DNA of 64,000 nt, from positions 1-64,000 of the forward strand of contig NZ_QRCU01000036.1 of assembly GCF_003369445.1 (NCBI RefSeq), given 5' to 3'. The DNA comes from Arthrobacter silvisoli (GTDB taxonomy: Bacteria; Actinomycetota; Actinomycetes; Actinomycetales; Micrococcaceae). Below, piece by piece: positions 24,581-33,701 of the stretch; the first letter of the stretch is position 1; each line of letters starts with the position of its first letter. The position numbers were made by a program, and so were the translations under genes. The notes beneath the pieces are model-generated. The model worked only from the letters and a program-made list of their open reading frames with translations, was not told the DNA's origin and ran no database searches.

Positions 24581-24887
24581 CGTCACGTTCCGGCCCCGGA
24601 ACGGAGACCCTCTTACTGTCCCCGTTACCGGCCCAACGACAGTGATGAAGCTAGCCTTGGAACATCTGATTCCCGGCATCATCGGACGATGCGGAGGCTA
24701 TGCGAGCTGCGGTACGTGCCACGTATGGGTGGAAGCGGACATAGCGGGGTCCGTTACTCTCCCCGCGCCTGTTCTTGAAGCAGAAGTATTAGCCGGGGTT
24801 GATACGGAAGTCCGAGAGACAAGCCGCCTGGGATGTCAAATATCAGTTTCTCCGGAGTCCCCGACGCTTTCTTTCACCGTTCCGTGA
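24573..24887 (+). CDS. [2Fe-2S] ferredoxin, probable redox partner of the P450
   Basis: 104 residues; the ATG overlaps the MFS stop by eight bases. The cluster ligands are visible as RCGGYASCGTCHV (C-x5-C-x2-C) with the fourth cysteine in RLGCQIS near residue 87. This is the adrenodoxin/putidaredoxin type used by bacterial P450s. No ferredoxin reductase gene is present in the window, so a chromosomal reductase would be shared. Confidence 0.88.
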   Translation: MSSVTFRPRNGDPLTVPVTGPTTVMKLALEHLIPGIIGRCGGYASCGTCHVWVEADIAGSVTLPAPVLEAEVLAGVDTEVRETSRLGCQISVSPESPTLSFTVP

Positions 24888-26022
24888 TCGGCTGACTGTC
24901 CGGTCCCGGGAACCACACTCTCAGAATCGCCGCGACCCCAAAATGCAGTCAAGGAACAATTGATGACGCCCCGAATCAATGAGTCCTTCATGTTTCCCCA
25001 ATCGTCAGTTGAAAAGCCCGATCTTCCCAATCGACGAGGCATTCCCGCAAATCTGGGAGATTGGACACGCTAAGTCATGGGATCCCGTCGCATGGCGGTA
25101 TGTCAAGTCAACATTCCCAACGCCCAGATCCTGCCGGCTGATTGCAAACAAAAAGAAGCGCGCGATCCTTTGACTTGCAAACTTCATTTGTTTTTGCAAT
25201 CTCTGCCCGGATGAAGGTCGACACGCCCTGTTTCCGCATTTTAATGATGAGACGACTACTGGATGATCGAGACCCGCTGCAGCGGGCGAATTACTGGGTG
25301 CGAGCTGCCACCTGGGTTGAGCTGATGCGGGCGAATTCGAGGATGGAGAAACAGCCCGCGGCAGCCGGCGATGACCGGAACCATGGGATGGGATCAGGCC
25401 CGCAGCACCCGATCGGGCCCGCCCCCAAGTCGAAGAAGGATTCACCAACGGCGGACTCATAGGACATTGCCCGGCCCCTCAATGAGAAACCCGTCCCCGC
25501 GTTCCTTGACCCCTGATGCGACCCCAATATGAAGGACGAACATCTTCGGGTACACGCGCCCACACGCCGGCAACCGATCAGTTATTCCGTTCACGAACCC
25601 CGTACCAGGGCTGGGCAGTGGACGAGTAGGTCTCGTTGGGGAAATGAAGGCGTGGCCTCCTCTGCAACGCTTGATCGGTCGAGGCTTCGTCCCAGATCAC
25701 CGTCAGTTTCTTCTCGTCCCTGAAGTTTGAGAACCGCGATTGAGGTGCCCGGCGGCCCAGCGGGCGATCTCGAATTCCGGGTGGCGGGTGGCGTCGCCGA
25801 CGTCGAGCCACTCGCGTGCCAGTTCCACGCAACGGCGCAGGTGGCGAGCTCGTCGGAGTCAGGGCGGACGGGCTGCAGAAGGTGTCATTCCCTCAGAACA
25901 GCCGTTTGGTATACCATTTTGAGGAGAAGGTCCTTCCGTTTGCGCGCGCCCACCGGTGAGGACCGCTGACACGTATGCCAAGATCGTCCTGCCACCCCAG
26001 GACCGCGCACCTGGAGGACCGC
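24888..26022. other. 1.1-kb stretch without a convincing gene; right border of the biosynthetic locus
   Basis: Only short frames without family resemblance are present, among them 59 codons on the minus strand from the internal ATG near 25467 (MSYESAVGESFFDLGAG...). A 41-codon minus-strand frame at 25703-25828 (VELAREWLDVGDATRHPEFE and on) has coding-like composition and may be the tail of a lost gene. GC rises back to the genome level by about 25.9 kb. Confidence 0.45.
25703..25828 (-). pseudogene. Possible gene remnant
   Basis: A minus-strand frame with a GTG at 25828 reads VELAREWLDVGDATRHPEFE followed by IARWAAGHLNRGS. The composition is like a real helical protein, but the frame is closed by a stop upstream and has no ribosome site. 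It may be a fragment left by the event that brought in or trimmed the adjacent locus. Confidence 0.25.
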
Positions 26023-26640
26023 ATGGAAACCACCACCCTGACCGTCGACGAGCGCTACCTCGAAGCCGCGGCAGCGGGCGATCTGGACGCCGTGAAGGCG
26101 GCCCTCGCGGACGGCGCCGACAAGGACGCCGTCGACCACGAAGAAGCCACCGCGATCCTCCGCGCCGCACGCGGCGGCCACCTGGACGTGGTCCGCGCAC
26201 TCATCGCCGAAGGCGTGGACATCGATGCCCAGGACCAGACCTGCTTCAACCCCTTCATCCACGGCTGCATCACCAACGATCCCGAACTCGTGAAGACCAT
26301 GGTGGAGGCCGGCTGCGACCTCAAGCGCCGCACCCGCTTCGGCGGCAACGGCCTGACTCCGGCGGCCGAAAAGGGCCACGTGGAGATCGTGCGGTACCTG
26401 CTGGAAAACACCCGCATCAACGTGAACCTGACCAATACCCTCGGCTGGACCGCGCTGATCGAGGCGATCATCCTCAACGACGGCGGCCCCGTGGCCCAGG
26501 AAATCGTCAGCCTCCTGCTCAAGCACGGCGCCAAGCCCGGCATGGCCGACGAACGCGGCGTCACTCCCCTGGAACTCGCCCGCAAGCACGGGCACACGGA
26601 CATCGCGGCCATCATCGAACGGCACATCGCCGCGTCCTGA
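26023..26640 (+). CDS. Ankyrin-repeat protein
   Basis: 205 residues from the ATG at 26023 with GGAGG six bases upstream. At least four ankyrin repeats are seen: YLEAAAAGDLDAVKAALADG, ILRAARGGHLDVVRALIAEG, PAAEKGHVEIVRYLLENTRI and PLELARKHGHTDIAAIIERH. There is no signal sequence, so it is cytoplasmic. Bacterial ankyrin proteins of this size are often paired with catalases or toxins, but no such neighbour is present. Confidence 0.85.
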   Translation: METTTLTVDERYLEAAAAGDLDAVKAALADGADKDAVDHEEATAILRAARGGHLDVVRALIAEGVDIDAQDQTCFNPFIHGCITNDPELVKTMVEAGCDLKRRTRFGGNGLTPAAEKGHVEIVRYLLENTRINVNLTNTLGWTALIEAIILNDGGPVAQEIVSLLLKHGAKPGMADERGVTPLELARKHGHTDIAAIIERHIAAS

Positions 26641-26730
26641 TCTTTTTTCCTTCCGGGTGTCGATCGGCGGCGCGCCCGTTCGTCTTGAGAGTGAGCCCGA
26701 TACGGGCCACGATCGGATGAAGGAGGAATC

Positions 26731-27108
26731 ATGCGCTACACACTGCTGATGCACTACCAGGAAATGACTCCCGAGGAACTCGGCCCGGAGATGCTGGCAC
26801 AGGGCGAGGCGGCCATGAACAGCTACGCCGCCACCCTCCAGCAGGCCGGCGTGCTGCTGGGCGCCGAGGTCCTGCAGCCCTCGCACGCCACCACCACGGT
26901 CACCACGGACGACGGGAAGCTGCGGATCCAGGACGGGCCGTTCGCCGACACCAAGGAACAGCTGGGCGGCTACTTCCTGATCGACGTCCCGGACCTCGAC
27001 GCCGCCATCCAATGGGCCGGGCAGGCGCCCGCCGCCATGTGGGGCAGCGTGGAAATCCGCCCGGGCGCCACGCACACCGTGGACGGCGCCTGGGTGCCGA
27101 ATGCCTGA
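26731..27108 (+). CDS. YCII/DGPF-domain protein linked to an ECF42 sigma factor
   Basis: 125 residues with AAGGAGGAATC before the ATG. The family motif DGPFADTKEQLGGYFLIDVP is complete, with the preceding YTLLMHYQE strand and a closing GSVEIRPG. DGPF proteins sit next to ECF42-type sigma factors across Actinobacteria and other phyla; their molecular role is unsettled. The sigma gene starts nine bases downstream. Confidence 0.9.
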   Translation: MRYTLLMHYQEMTPEELGPEMLAQGEAAMNSYAATLQQAGVLLGAEVLQPSHATTTVTTDDGKLRIQDGPFADTKEQLGGYFLIDVPDLDAAIQWAGQAPAAMWGSVEIRPGATHTVDGAWVPNA

Positions 27109-27117
27109 CCCGCTTCG

Positions 27118-28425
27118 GTGACCGGGACTCCAGCCGACGACGGCGCGGCGCGGGCGGCCGCGGAACTGGCCGCCCGCGCGTCGTACGGCCGCCTGCTCGC
27201 CATCCTCGCGGGCGGCACCGGAGACGTGCTCCTCGCGGAAGACGCCTTGGCAGACGCCTTCGAACAGGCGCTGCGGCACTGGCCTGCCGACGGCGTGCCG
27301 GAGCGTCCCGAGGCCTGGCTGCTGACCGTCGCCCGGAACCGGCAGCGCGACGAATGGAAGTCCGCCCGGCACCGGCTCTCCACTCCCCTGGACTCGCTTC
27401 CGGAGCCTGCAATGAACGATGTTGGTGATTCGGCGTTCCCCGACCGGCGCCTGCCGCTCATGCTGGTCTGCGCCCACCCGGCCATCGCGGAGGACATCCG
27501 CGCGCCCCTCATGCTGCAGACCGTCCTCGGATTCGACGCCGCACAGATCGCCGCGGCGTTCGCCGTCCCGCCGGCCACCATGGCCCAGCGCCTGGTCCGG
27601 GCGAAGCGCCGCATCCGGGATGCCCGGATCCCGTTCGAGCTCCCCGGGCCCGAGGTCCTGCCGGACCGGCTGCAGCCCGTGTTGGAGGCGGTGTACGGGT
27701 GCCTGGCGATTCCGGCGGTGGCGGATTCCGGGGCGTCCGGTTCGGCAGCTCCCGGCTCCGCAGCTCCCGGCTCCGCAGGTCCCGACGACGGCGCGGCGGG
27801 TTCCCGCCCATCAGTCGCCGAAGGTTTATTCCTGGCGGAGCTCGTTGCCGGCAGTCTGGAGACGGAACCGGAGGCCTGGGCGCTGGCCGCGTTGGCCGCC
27901 TTCCTGCTCTCCCGCCCCTCCGGCAGCAGCTATGTACCCCTGGAAGAACAGGATCCGAGGAGCTGGAATGCCGCACTGATCCGGCGCGGGGAGGAGCACC
28001 TTCAGCGGGCCTCGCGCCTGGTCACCGCTTCGCGCAGTCCGGGCCGGTTCCAGCTGGAGGCGGCCATCCAGGCGGTGCACGCCACGCGATCCCGGAGCGG
28101 CCGCACGGATTGGACGGCCTTGGGCACCTTGTACGCGGCGCTGAACACTGTGGCGCCCACGCTGGGATCGCTCGTGGCGCAAGCTGCGGTGATCGGACGT
28201 TTGGATGGATCCCTGGCCGGGCTCAAGCGACTGGACGCGATTGCCGCCGAGCGTCCGGCGGGCTGCGAACGTTTCCAGCCGTATTTCGCCGCCCGGGCCG
28301 ATGCCTACGCGTCCGCCGGCGACCCGGATAGTGCCGCCGACTGCCTGCGCATTGCCATCGGGCTGAGCTCCGACGTACGGGTCCGGGAGTATCTCCAAGG
28401 CAGGCTGCGCGGCGTGGCAGGTTGA
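27118..28425 (+). CDS. ECF42-type RNA polymerase sigma factor with C-terminal extension (DUF6596)
   Basis: 435 residues from a GTG at 27118. Sigma regions 2 and 4 occupy residues ~1-190 ([60 protein letters not shown]). The remainder is the long helical extension of the ECF42 group with TPR-like repeats ([36 protein letters not shown]). No anti-sigma factor is present, as usual for this group; the extension is needed for activity in known members. A three-fold AAPGS-type linker repeat (27.75 kb) joins the two halves. Confidence 0.88.
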   Translation: MTGTPADDGAARAAAELAARASYGRLLAILAGGTGDVLLAEDALADAFEQALRHWPADGVPERPEAWLLTVARNRQRDEWKSARHRLSTPLDSLPEPAMNDVGDSAFPDRRLPLMLVCAHPAIAEDIRAPLMLQTVLGFDAAQIAAAFAVPPATMAQRLVRAKRRIRDARIPFELPGPEVLPDRLQPVLEAVYGCLAIPAVADSGASGSAAPGSAAPGSAGPDDGAAGSRPSVAEGLFLAELVAGSLETEPEAWALAALAAFLLSRPSGSSYVPLEEQDPRSWNAALIRRGEEHLQRASRLVTASRSPGRFQLEAAIQAVHATRSRSGRTDWTALGTLYAALNTVAPTLGSLVAQAAVIGRLDGSLAGLKRLDAIAAERPAGCERFQPYFAARADAYASAGDPDSAADCLRIAIGLSSDVRVREYLQGRLRGVAG

Positions 28426-28568
28426 AGGTCCGGTTCCTGCACCCGAAGCAGCGCTAAGCCGCAGCCACGGCCGGGACGCAACGTTGAACAACAACTGCGT
28501 GCCGAGCAGCACCGGTGCTCCGACAGGCCTGCGGACACCACGACTCAATTGCAGCCTCCTCCCATTAA

Positions 28569-28583
28569 TGATAATCATTATTA
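28569..28583 (+). promoter_or_regulatory. Fur/Zur-type 7-1-7 box at the head of the ABC operon
   Basis: TGATAATCATTATTA matches the 7-1-7 Fur consensus TGATAATnATTATCA at 13 of the 14 specified positions. The overlapping TAATGATAATCATTA (28566-28580) is a perfect inverted repeat. The box ends three bases before the likely ATG at 28586, so a bound repressor would block transcription or initiation. Metal-dependent control, by iron or zinc, of the following transporter is likely. Confidence 0.65.
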
Positions 28584-28585
28584 TT

Positions 28586-29323
28586 ATGCCTGATCACCAT
28601 ACCGCCCGTGCGTCCGCCATCACTGGCTCCCACCCGGTACCCGGCCAAGGCCTCGTCACGCTACGGGATGCCTGCGTGTTCGCCAGGGACGGCCGAACCC
28701 TCCTCACGGTTCCGGCGCTCACCGTCCTGCGCGGGGAACGGCTGGTCATAACGGGCCCGACCGGCAGCGGTAAATCGCTCCTGTTGGCGACTCTTGCCGG
28801 AAGCTGGGCACCGGGAATCAGCTTCCGCGGCGAGCGCACGGCTTACTACTCCCGGGTGGGATTCGTGCCCCAGCGCGGCCTCGATGCCTTGCATCCGCTG
28901 ATCCCCCTCGGCCGCCAGCTGCGCCGCGTCACCGGCGCAACTGCCAAGCGGGTCACCGAAGTGCTGGAGGCAGCCGGACTGTCCGACGCCGGGCTGCAGC
29001 ACCGCAGGCCGGCTGAACTTTCCGGCGGACAGGCGCAGCGCGCCGCCGTCGCGCTCGCAGCGCTGACCGATGCGCCGCTTGTCCTGGCCGATGAACCCAC
29101 CAGCGCCCTGGACCACGAATCCCGCGACGTGATGCTTCAGCTCCTGGATACCTTGATCGGCCCGGAGCGCACCCTGGTGCTCTCCACGCACGACGACGTA
29201 GTGGCAGAAACCCTCGGCACGCGGCGCCTGCAGGTTTCGTCAGGAAAGGTCACGGAAAGTATGGCCGCGGCACCTCCCGTGCACGCTCCGGACGTCCCCG
29301 GCCCCGGGGACAAAGCGGCGTGA
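28586..29323 (+). CDS. ABC transporter ATPase (oligopeptide/nickel DppD-like)
   Basis: 245 residues using the ATG at 28586 just after the Fur-type box; an upstream ATG at 28484 would read through the box and gives a non-homologous leader. Walker A (GPTGSGKS), signature (LSGGQAQRAAVALAAL), Walker B (LVLADEPTSALDH) and H-loop (LSTHDD) are intact. It is shorter than standard DppD (~330 residues) because it lacks the oligopeptide C-terminal domain. It is coupled to the second ATPase gene. Confidence 0.85.
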   Translation: MPDHHTARASAITGSHPVPGQGLVTLRDACVFARDGRTLLTVPALTVLRGERLVITGPTGSGKSLLLATLAGSWAPGISFRGERTAYYSRVGFVPQRGLDALHPLIPLGRQLRRVTGATAKRVTEVLEAAGLSDAGLQHRRPAELSGGQAQRAAVALAALTDAPLVLADEPTSALDHESRDVMLQLLDTLIGPERTLVLSTHDDVVAETLGTRRLQVSSGKVTESMAAAPPVHAPDVPGPGDKAA

Positions 29324-30012
29324 GCACCGACGGACATAACCCGCCAGTCCTGGAAATCTCCGAGCTCACCGCAGTCCACGGCCACGGCAAACACGCCAGG
29401 CCGGTGCTCTCCCCCACAAGCTTCACCGTCATGGCAGGTGAATCCGTTGCCGTCGTCGGCCGTTCCGGAGCGGGCAAGTCAACCCTGGCGGACATCGCAC
29501 TGGGCCTGCGGAACCCGGCAGGGGGCCACGTCCTCGTGGCCGGCAAGGATTGGTGCCTGCCGACCCGGCGGCCGCCGCACGGCCTCCGCCACCTCGTGCA
29601 AGGAGTTCCGCAAGATCCGGCGGCGGCATTCGTGCCGCGCTGGACGTTGCGCCGGTCCATCGGGCAGGCGGTACACAGGCTTACCGGAGACCACGAGGTC
29701 GAGCGCCGCATCCGCCGTGCCGCGGAACTGGCCCGCCTCGACCACGCACTGCTGGACCGCAGGCCGGGCGAAGTCTCCGGCGGACAGGCCCAGCGCGCGG
29801 CGCTGGCCCGCGCGCTCGCCGTCGACCCCGTCCTCCTGGTTGCCGACGAGCCCACCAGCGCCCTCGACGCCGGAACGGCCGCCGCCGTCTCCGGCTCCCT
29901 GCTTTCGCTGGTCCAGGAAACGGGCATCGCACTCCTGCTGGTGACGCATGATCCGGCCCTCGCCGCCCGCTGCTCGCGCACTATCACGCTGACGGCGCCC
30001 GCTGCCGCCTAG
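29320..30012 (+). CDS. ABC transporter ATPase (oligopeptide/nickel DppF-like)
   Basis: 230 residues from a GTG in four-base overlap with the first ATPase gene. Walker A (GRSGAGKST), QDPAAAFVPRWTLRRSIGQA (the Q-loop region usual in Dpp/Nik ATPases), signature (VSGGQAQRAALARAL), Walker B (LLVADEPTSALD) and H-loop (LLVTHD) are present. Together with the first ATPase it forms a heterodimeric motor. Confidence 0.85.
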   Translation: MSTDGHNPPVLEISELTAVHGHGKHARPVLSPTSFTVMAGESVAVVGRSGAGKSTLADIALGLRNPAGGHVLVAGKDWCLPTRRPPHGLRHLVQGVPQDPAAAFVPRWTLRRSIGQAVHRLTGDHEVERRIRRAAELARLDHALLDRRPGEVSGGQAQRAALARALAVDPVLLVADEPTSALDAGTAAAVSGSLLSLVQETGIALLLVTHDPALAARCSRTITLTAPAAA

Positions 30013-30042
30013 ACCGGCATCCACCCCGAAAGGAACCACCCC

Positions 30043-31599
30043 ATGAGCCAAGCCATGCCGCACAACACCAAGAAGTCCCGTAAGCCCCGGGCCCGGCGCG
30101 CCCTGGCACTCGCCGTGCTGCCGGCAGCGCTTCTCCTCAGCGGCTGTTTCGCACCCTCGGAAACACGCGCCGCCAGTGCCTCCGACGACCGGATCTCCAT
30201 CGCCATGCTGCAGCCGCCACGCTCGGGCCTGAGCCCGCTGAGCGACGATGCCTTCAAACTCTCCCGCTGGGCCACCGCCGAAACCCTCGTTTCGCTGAAT
30301 GACGCCGGTGAGGCCATCCCGGCGCTCGCGACGGAATGGAAGCGCACCAACGGAACCACGTGGGAGTTCACCATCCGCTCCGGTGTCCGCTTCCACAATG
30401 GCAAGGAGCTCGGCCCGGCCACCGTGGTGAACGCCTTGGAGCACGCCATCAAGGCGGTTCCGCTGCCGCGCATCCTCGACGGCGTGGACATGCGGGTCCG
30501 GGCCAGCGGCAACAAGGTTGAGATCAGCACTGCCACGCCGGATCCGCTGCTGCCGCACCGGCTCTCCAGCCCGCAATTGGCCATCCTCGACACTGCTGCC
30601 TACACCGGCGGCACCGTCGATCCGGTGGGCACGGGCACCGGCCCCTTTGAACTGGTCAAGGTCAACGGCATCGTGGGCGCCACCCTCAACCGCTTCGACG
30701 GTTACTGGGGAACCCCCGCGAAGGCCGGCGGCATCGACGTCGCGTTCGTTCCGGACGGCACCGCACGGGCGGCGGCCCTGCGAACGGGTGGGGCGGAGGT
30801 CGTGGAGGCAATCCCGGCAGGGCAGGTGGCATCGATCGACAAGAACCTGATCGTCGAAGTACCCATGCCGCGGACCAATACCTTGTACCTGAACACCAAG
30901 CGGGGTCCCTTCGCGGACCCGGCCGTGCGTGCGGCGGCAAGGGAAGCGATCGACAGGGCGGCGATCGTGAAGTCCGTCTATGAGGGTCGGGCCGATATCG
31001 CCGAGGGACTGCTCGGACCGGCCCTGTCCTGGGCGGCTGACGCCCGCAAGGACCCGGCGTACAGCAAACTCCTCGCCTCCCGCCCCGCGCCGGCCAAAGT
31101 CAATGGCGTGAAGATCAGCCTCGGCACCTTCACCGACCGCGCCGAACTGCCTGAGGTGGCCGTTATCCTCGAGCAGCAGCTCGAGGCCGCCGGCTTCGTG
31201 GTGCAACAGGATGTGCGCGAGTACCAGTTCATCGAAGCGGACGCCCTCGCCGGCAAGTTCGACGCCTTCATCCTCTCCCGGGCCACCGTACTGGACTCCG
31301 GCGACCCCGTCGCGTACCTCGCCTCGGATTTCAGCTGCAAGGGCGGTTTCTCCATTGCCCAGCTCTGCACGCCCCAAGTGGACCGGGCCGTGGCTGCCGC
31401 CTCTGAGGCCGAGGCCGGCGAGGGCCGCCGTGAAGCGACCATCCTTGCCGAAGCCCAGGTACTTGCAACAGACGCGGCCATTCCGCTGCTGCACGAACGC
31501 GTCATCCAGGGCGAATCGGCCAGGGTGTTGGATGCCGCCCGCGATCCGCGTGAACGCATCCTGATCACGGCGGGCACCCGTCTCGATGCTGCGAAGTAG
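30043..31599 (+). CDS. SBP family 5 substrate-binding lipoprotein
   Basis: 518 residues, lipobox LLLSGC near residue 30. The family 5 signature runs AETLVSLNDAGEAIPALATE, WKRTNGTTWEFTIRSGVRFH and VDPVGTGTGPFELVKVNG. Members bind peptides, nickel or metallophores. The metal-type operator in front of the operon suggests metal-chelate uptake, perhaps of a nickel or zinc complex, rather than peptide feeding. The ligand is not evident from sequence. Confidence 0.85.
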   Translation: MSQAMPHNTKKSRKPRARRALALAVLPAALLLSGCFAPSETRAASASDDRISIAMLQPPRSGLSPLSDDAFKLSRWATAETLVSLNDAGEAIPALATEWKRTNGTTWEFTIRSGVRFHNGKELGPATVVNALEHAIKAVPLPRILDGVDMRVRASGNKVEISTATPDPLLPHRLSSPQLAILDTAAYTGGTVDPVGTGTGPFELVKVNGIVGATLNRFDGYWGTPAKAGGIDVAFVPDGTARAAALRTGGAEVVEAIPAGQVASIDKNLIVEVPMPRTNTLYLNTKRGPFADPAVRAAAREAIDRAAIVKSVYEGRADIAEGLLGPALSWAADARKDPAYSKLLASRPAPAKVNGVKISLGTFTDRAELPEVAVILEQQLEAAGFVVQQDVREYQFIEADALAGKFDAFILSRATVLDSGDPVAYLASDFSCKGGFSIAQLCTPQVDRAVAAASEAEAGEGRREATILAEAQVLATDAAIPLLHERVIQGESARVLDAARDPRERILITAGTRLDAAK

Positions 31600-33385
31600 C
31601 GGCTTGGGGCTTGCGTCGCGGGTCCTGTCCGGTTTCCTCCTGCTTTTCGTCGCCGGGGCCCTCCCCTGGCTCTCGCAGCGCGACCCCGCGGCCTCCGTGC
31701 TTCGTGCCCGCTACGCGGAACTCGAACCGACACCCGAGGCACTGGCCTCCATCCGCGCCCAGCTGGGGCTCGACGGCGGGCCGTTTGCCACCAGCCTGCG
31801 CTGGTGGGCGGGCGTGCTCCGGGGCGATCTCGGCAGGTCCTGGGTGAGCGGCGGGGAAATCGGCCCCGGCGTCTGGGCCGCCCTCGGCGTTTCCGTGACG
31901 CTCACCCTTTTCGCCGTCGTCGTCGCCGTCGCGGTGACGGCGGCGCTCGTGGCGCCGGCCGCGCGGCGCGTTTTGCGCGGGGTCCCGCAACGGGGTTCCG
32001 GCCCGGCCGGCGTCGCGCTGACCGCCTTACCCGAGTTCCTCCTGGCAAGCACGCTCCTGGTGGTGGTCGCGGTCCAGCTGCGGTGGTTGCCGCCGTACGG
32101 CTGGACCGGCTTGCACACCGCGATCCTGCCCGCGCTCGCCCTCGGCATTCCCGCCGGAGGCCTGCTGGGCCGTTTGGTCGCCGACGCCGTCGCCGGAGTT
32201 TCGGACGAACGCTGGGTGGAGGTCTGGCGGCTCGCCGGGGCCTCCCGTACCACCCTCCTCGCCGGAGTACTGCGGCGGGCCGGTGCCGCCGTCGTCGATC
32301 AATTGGGGCTCGTCTTCATCGGGCTGCTGGGCGGCGCGGTGGCGGTGGAACAGGTGTTCGCGATTCCCGGCCTGGGCCGGTACTTGCTAGGAGCGGCCAA
32401 CGCCCAGGACCTTCCCGCACTGCAGGCCGGGGTCCTGCTCATGGCGGCTGCCGCCGTGCTGCTGGGCATGCTTGCAGGCCTGGCCCGGCGGGCCCTGCTG
32501 GGCGGGCCGCTGGCCCCGGGAACCCTTCCCGGCCCTCCGGAACCGCGCGGCGACGACCGTGCCGCCCGGTGGACCGCCGGACTCGCCCTGGCGGGCCTGA
32601 CGCTGCTGCTCGCGGCAGGCTTGCCCAGGAATCCTTACGCGATCGCGCATCCAAGGTTGGCACCACCGGGCGCTGAGCTGCCCTTCGGTGCCGATGCCAC
32701 CGGGCGGGACCTGCTGGCGCGCGTGGCCCACGGGACCCTCGGCACACTCCTGCCGTCCCTGGGCATCGTCCTGCTGGCCATCCTCACGGCCCTCATACTG
32801 GCCGTGCTCGGCGAGGTGTCGCGCGGACCGGCCGAAATCGCAAACGCCACACCACCGATTCTTGCCGGTGTCATCATCGCAGCATTGCTGGGGCCCTCCG
32901 TGGGCGGCGCCGCCTTGGCTGTCCTCTGGGTCACGTGGCCCCCGCTCACGGCCCATGCCACGGCCCTGCTGGACGAAGCCCGGGCCATGCCCCACATCCG
33001 GTGGCTGCCGCTGGCCGGCGTCCCGCCCTGGGAGGTCTGGCTGCGGCACGTGCTGCCGGCCACCGTCCCGCCACTGCTGAGGCACGGGATGCTGCGCCTG
33101 CCGGGGGTTGCACTGGCCCTCGCAGCACTTGGCTTCCTGGGACTTGGGGCCCAGCCGCCCCTCCCCGAATGGGGGTTGTTGCTCTCCGAAGGAATCGACT
33201 ATGTGGAGCGGGCGCCGTGGACCACCCTGGCCCCAGCCGCGGCACTCGTGCTGACCTCGGTCCTGGCGGTCGCACTGGCGGGACTGCGGCAGGCAGCGCG
33301 GGACCGGCAGGCGGCGCGGCGCGGGACTGGCAGGAAGACAGCCCTGGCCGTACAGCGCGACGGTGCGGGCGGGGCCCTGTGGTAG
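31586..33385 (+). CDS. Fused DppB-DppC-type ABC permease
   Basis: 599 residues, start overlapping the binding-protein gene by 14 bases. The first half (~1-310) is DppB-like: QLGLDGGPFATSLRWWAGVL, then the EAA-type loop WRLAGASRTTLLAGVLRRAG and EQVFAIPGLGRYLLGA. The second half (~330-590) is DppC-like: FGADATGRDLLARVAHGTLG and AGVPPWEVWLRHVLPATVPP, ending LGFLGLGAQPPLPEWGLLL. Normally these are two genes; here one polypeptide supplies the whole membrane channel with about 12 helices. Confidence 0.85.
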   Translation: MLRSSGLGLASRVLSGFLLLFVAGALPWLSQRDPAASVLRARYAELEPTPEALASIRAQLGLDGGPFATSLRWWAGVLRGDLGRSWVSGGEIGPGVWAALGVSVTLTLFAVVVAVAVTAALVAPAARRVLRGVPQRGSGPAGVALTALPEFLLASTLLVVVAVQLRWLPPYGWTGLHTAILPALALGIPAGGLLGRLVADAVAGVSDERWVEVWRLAGASRTTLLAGVLRRAGAAVVDQLGLVFIGLLGGAVAVEQVFAIPGLGRYLLGAANAQDLPALQAGVLLMAAAAVLLGMLAGLARRALLGGPLAPGTLPGPPEPRGDDRAARWTAGLALAGLTLLLAAGLPRNPYAIAHPRLAPPGAELPFGADATGRDLLARVAHGTLGTLLPSLGIVLLAILTALILAVLGEVSRGPAEIANATPPILAGVIIAALLGPSVGGAALAVLWVTWPPLTAHATALLDEARAMPHIRWLPLAGVPPWEVWLRHVLPATVPPLLRHGMLRLPGVALALAALGFLGLGAQPPLPEWGLLLSEGIDYVERAPWTTLAPAAALVLTSVLAVALAGLRQAARDRQAARRGTGRKTALAVQRDGAGGALW

Positions 33386-33701
33386 CCTCGACCGCATGGA
33401 GATTGAGGTCGACAGAATCTAGCCGCCGGAGTTCCGGTGGCCATCGCCCTTCTTGAGCACCCGCTTCTTGAGCACCCGCCGCGTTGTCACGCCGGGTGTG
33501 GACCCGCAGCAGGGAAATCCTCAGCTCATACGGCATGCGCCGCTCTCTTTGATTCCCCGCCGCACCCTCTGGTGACGCTCCCGGGAACCGGAACCTACCG
33601 CGCCTCTGATTCGAACCATTTCACGCGAAACACGCTGCCGTGCCGCCTGCCCGTCGCCGGGCAGTTCGGGGACGCGGCGTTCCGGACGAAAGACCCCTTC
33701 C
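33386..33701. other. 316-bp leader region before the ABC-F gene
   Basis: It holds a hairpin at 33422-33441, a 15-base tandem direct repeat (cttcttgagcacccg twice, 33451-33480), and an eight-codon frame MEIEVDRI (33396-33422) without a ribosome site. Antibiotic-inducible ABC-F genes often have long attenuating leaders, but no clear terminator/antiterminator pair was identified here. Confidence 0.4.
33422..33441 (+). terminator. Hairpin after the ABC permease gene
   Basis: GCCGCCGG and CCGGTGGC form an 8-bp stem with one G-T pair around the tetraloop AGTT. There is no following T-run, so termination would be weak. Confidence 0.4.

Noticed and set aside
25291..25482. Minus-strand 59-codon frame (MSYESAVGESFFDLGAG...)
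   Set aside because: Weak start context and composition not clearly coding; kept only as part of the non-coding border description.
17912..26022. Integrated plasmid, phage or ICE
   Set aside because: No integrase, relaxase, phage structural gene, tRNA target or flanking direct repeat was seen; only compositional evidence for transfer.
29479..31494. Long minus-strand frame (671 codons)
   Set aside because: Antisense to the ABC ATPase and binding-protein genes, low-complexity Gly/Arg/Val composition, no recognisable domain.
33396..33422. Eight-codon frame MEIEVDRI before the ABC-F gene as a possible leader peptide
   Set aside because: There is no Shine-Dalgarno sequence and no clear attenuator structure linked to it.
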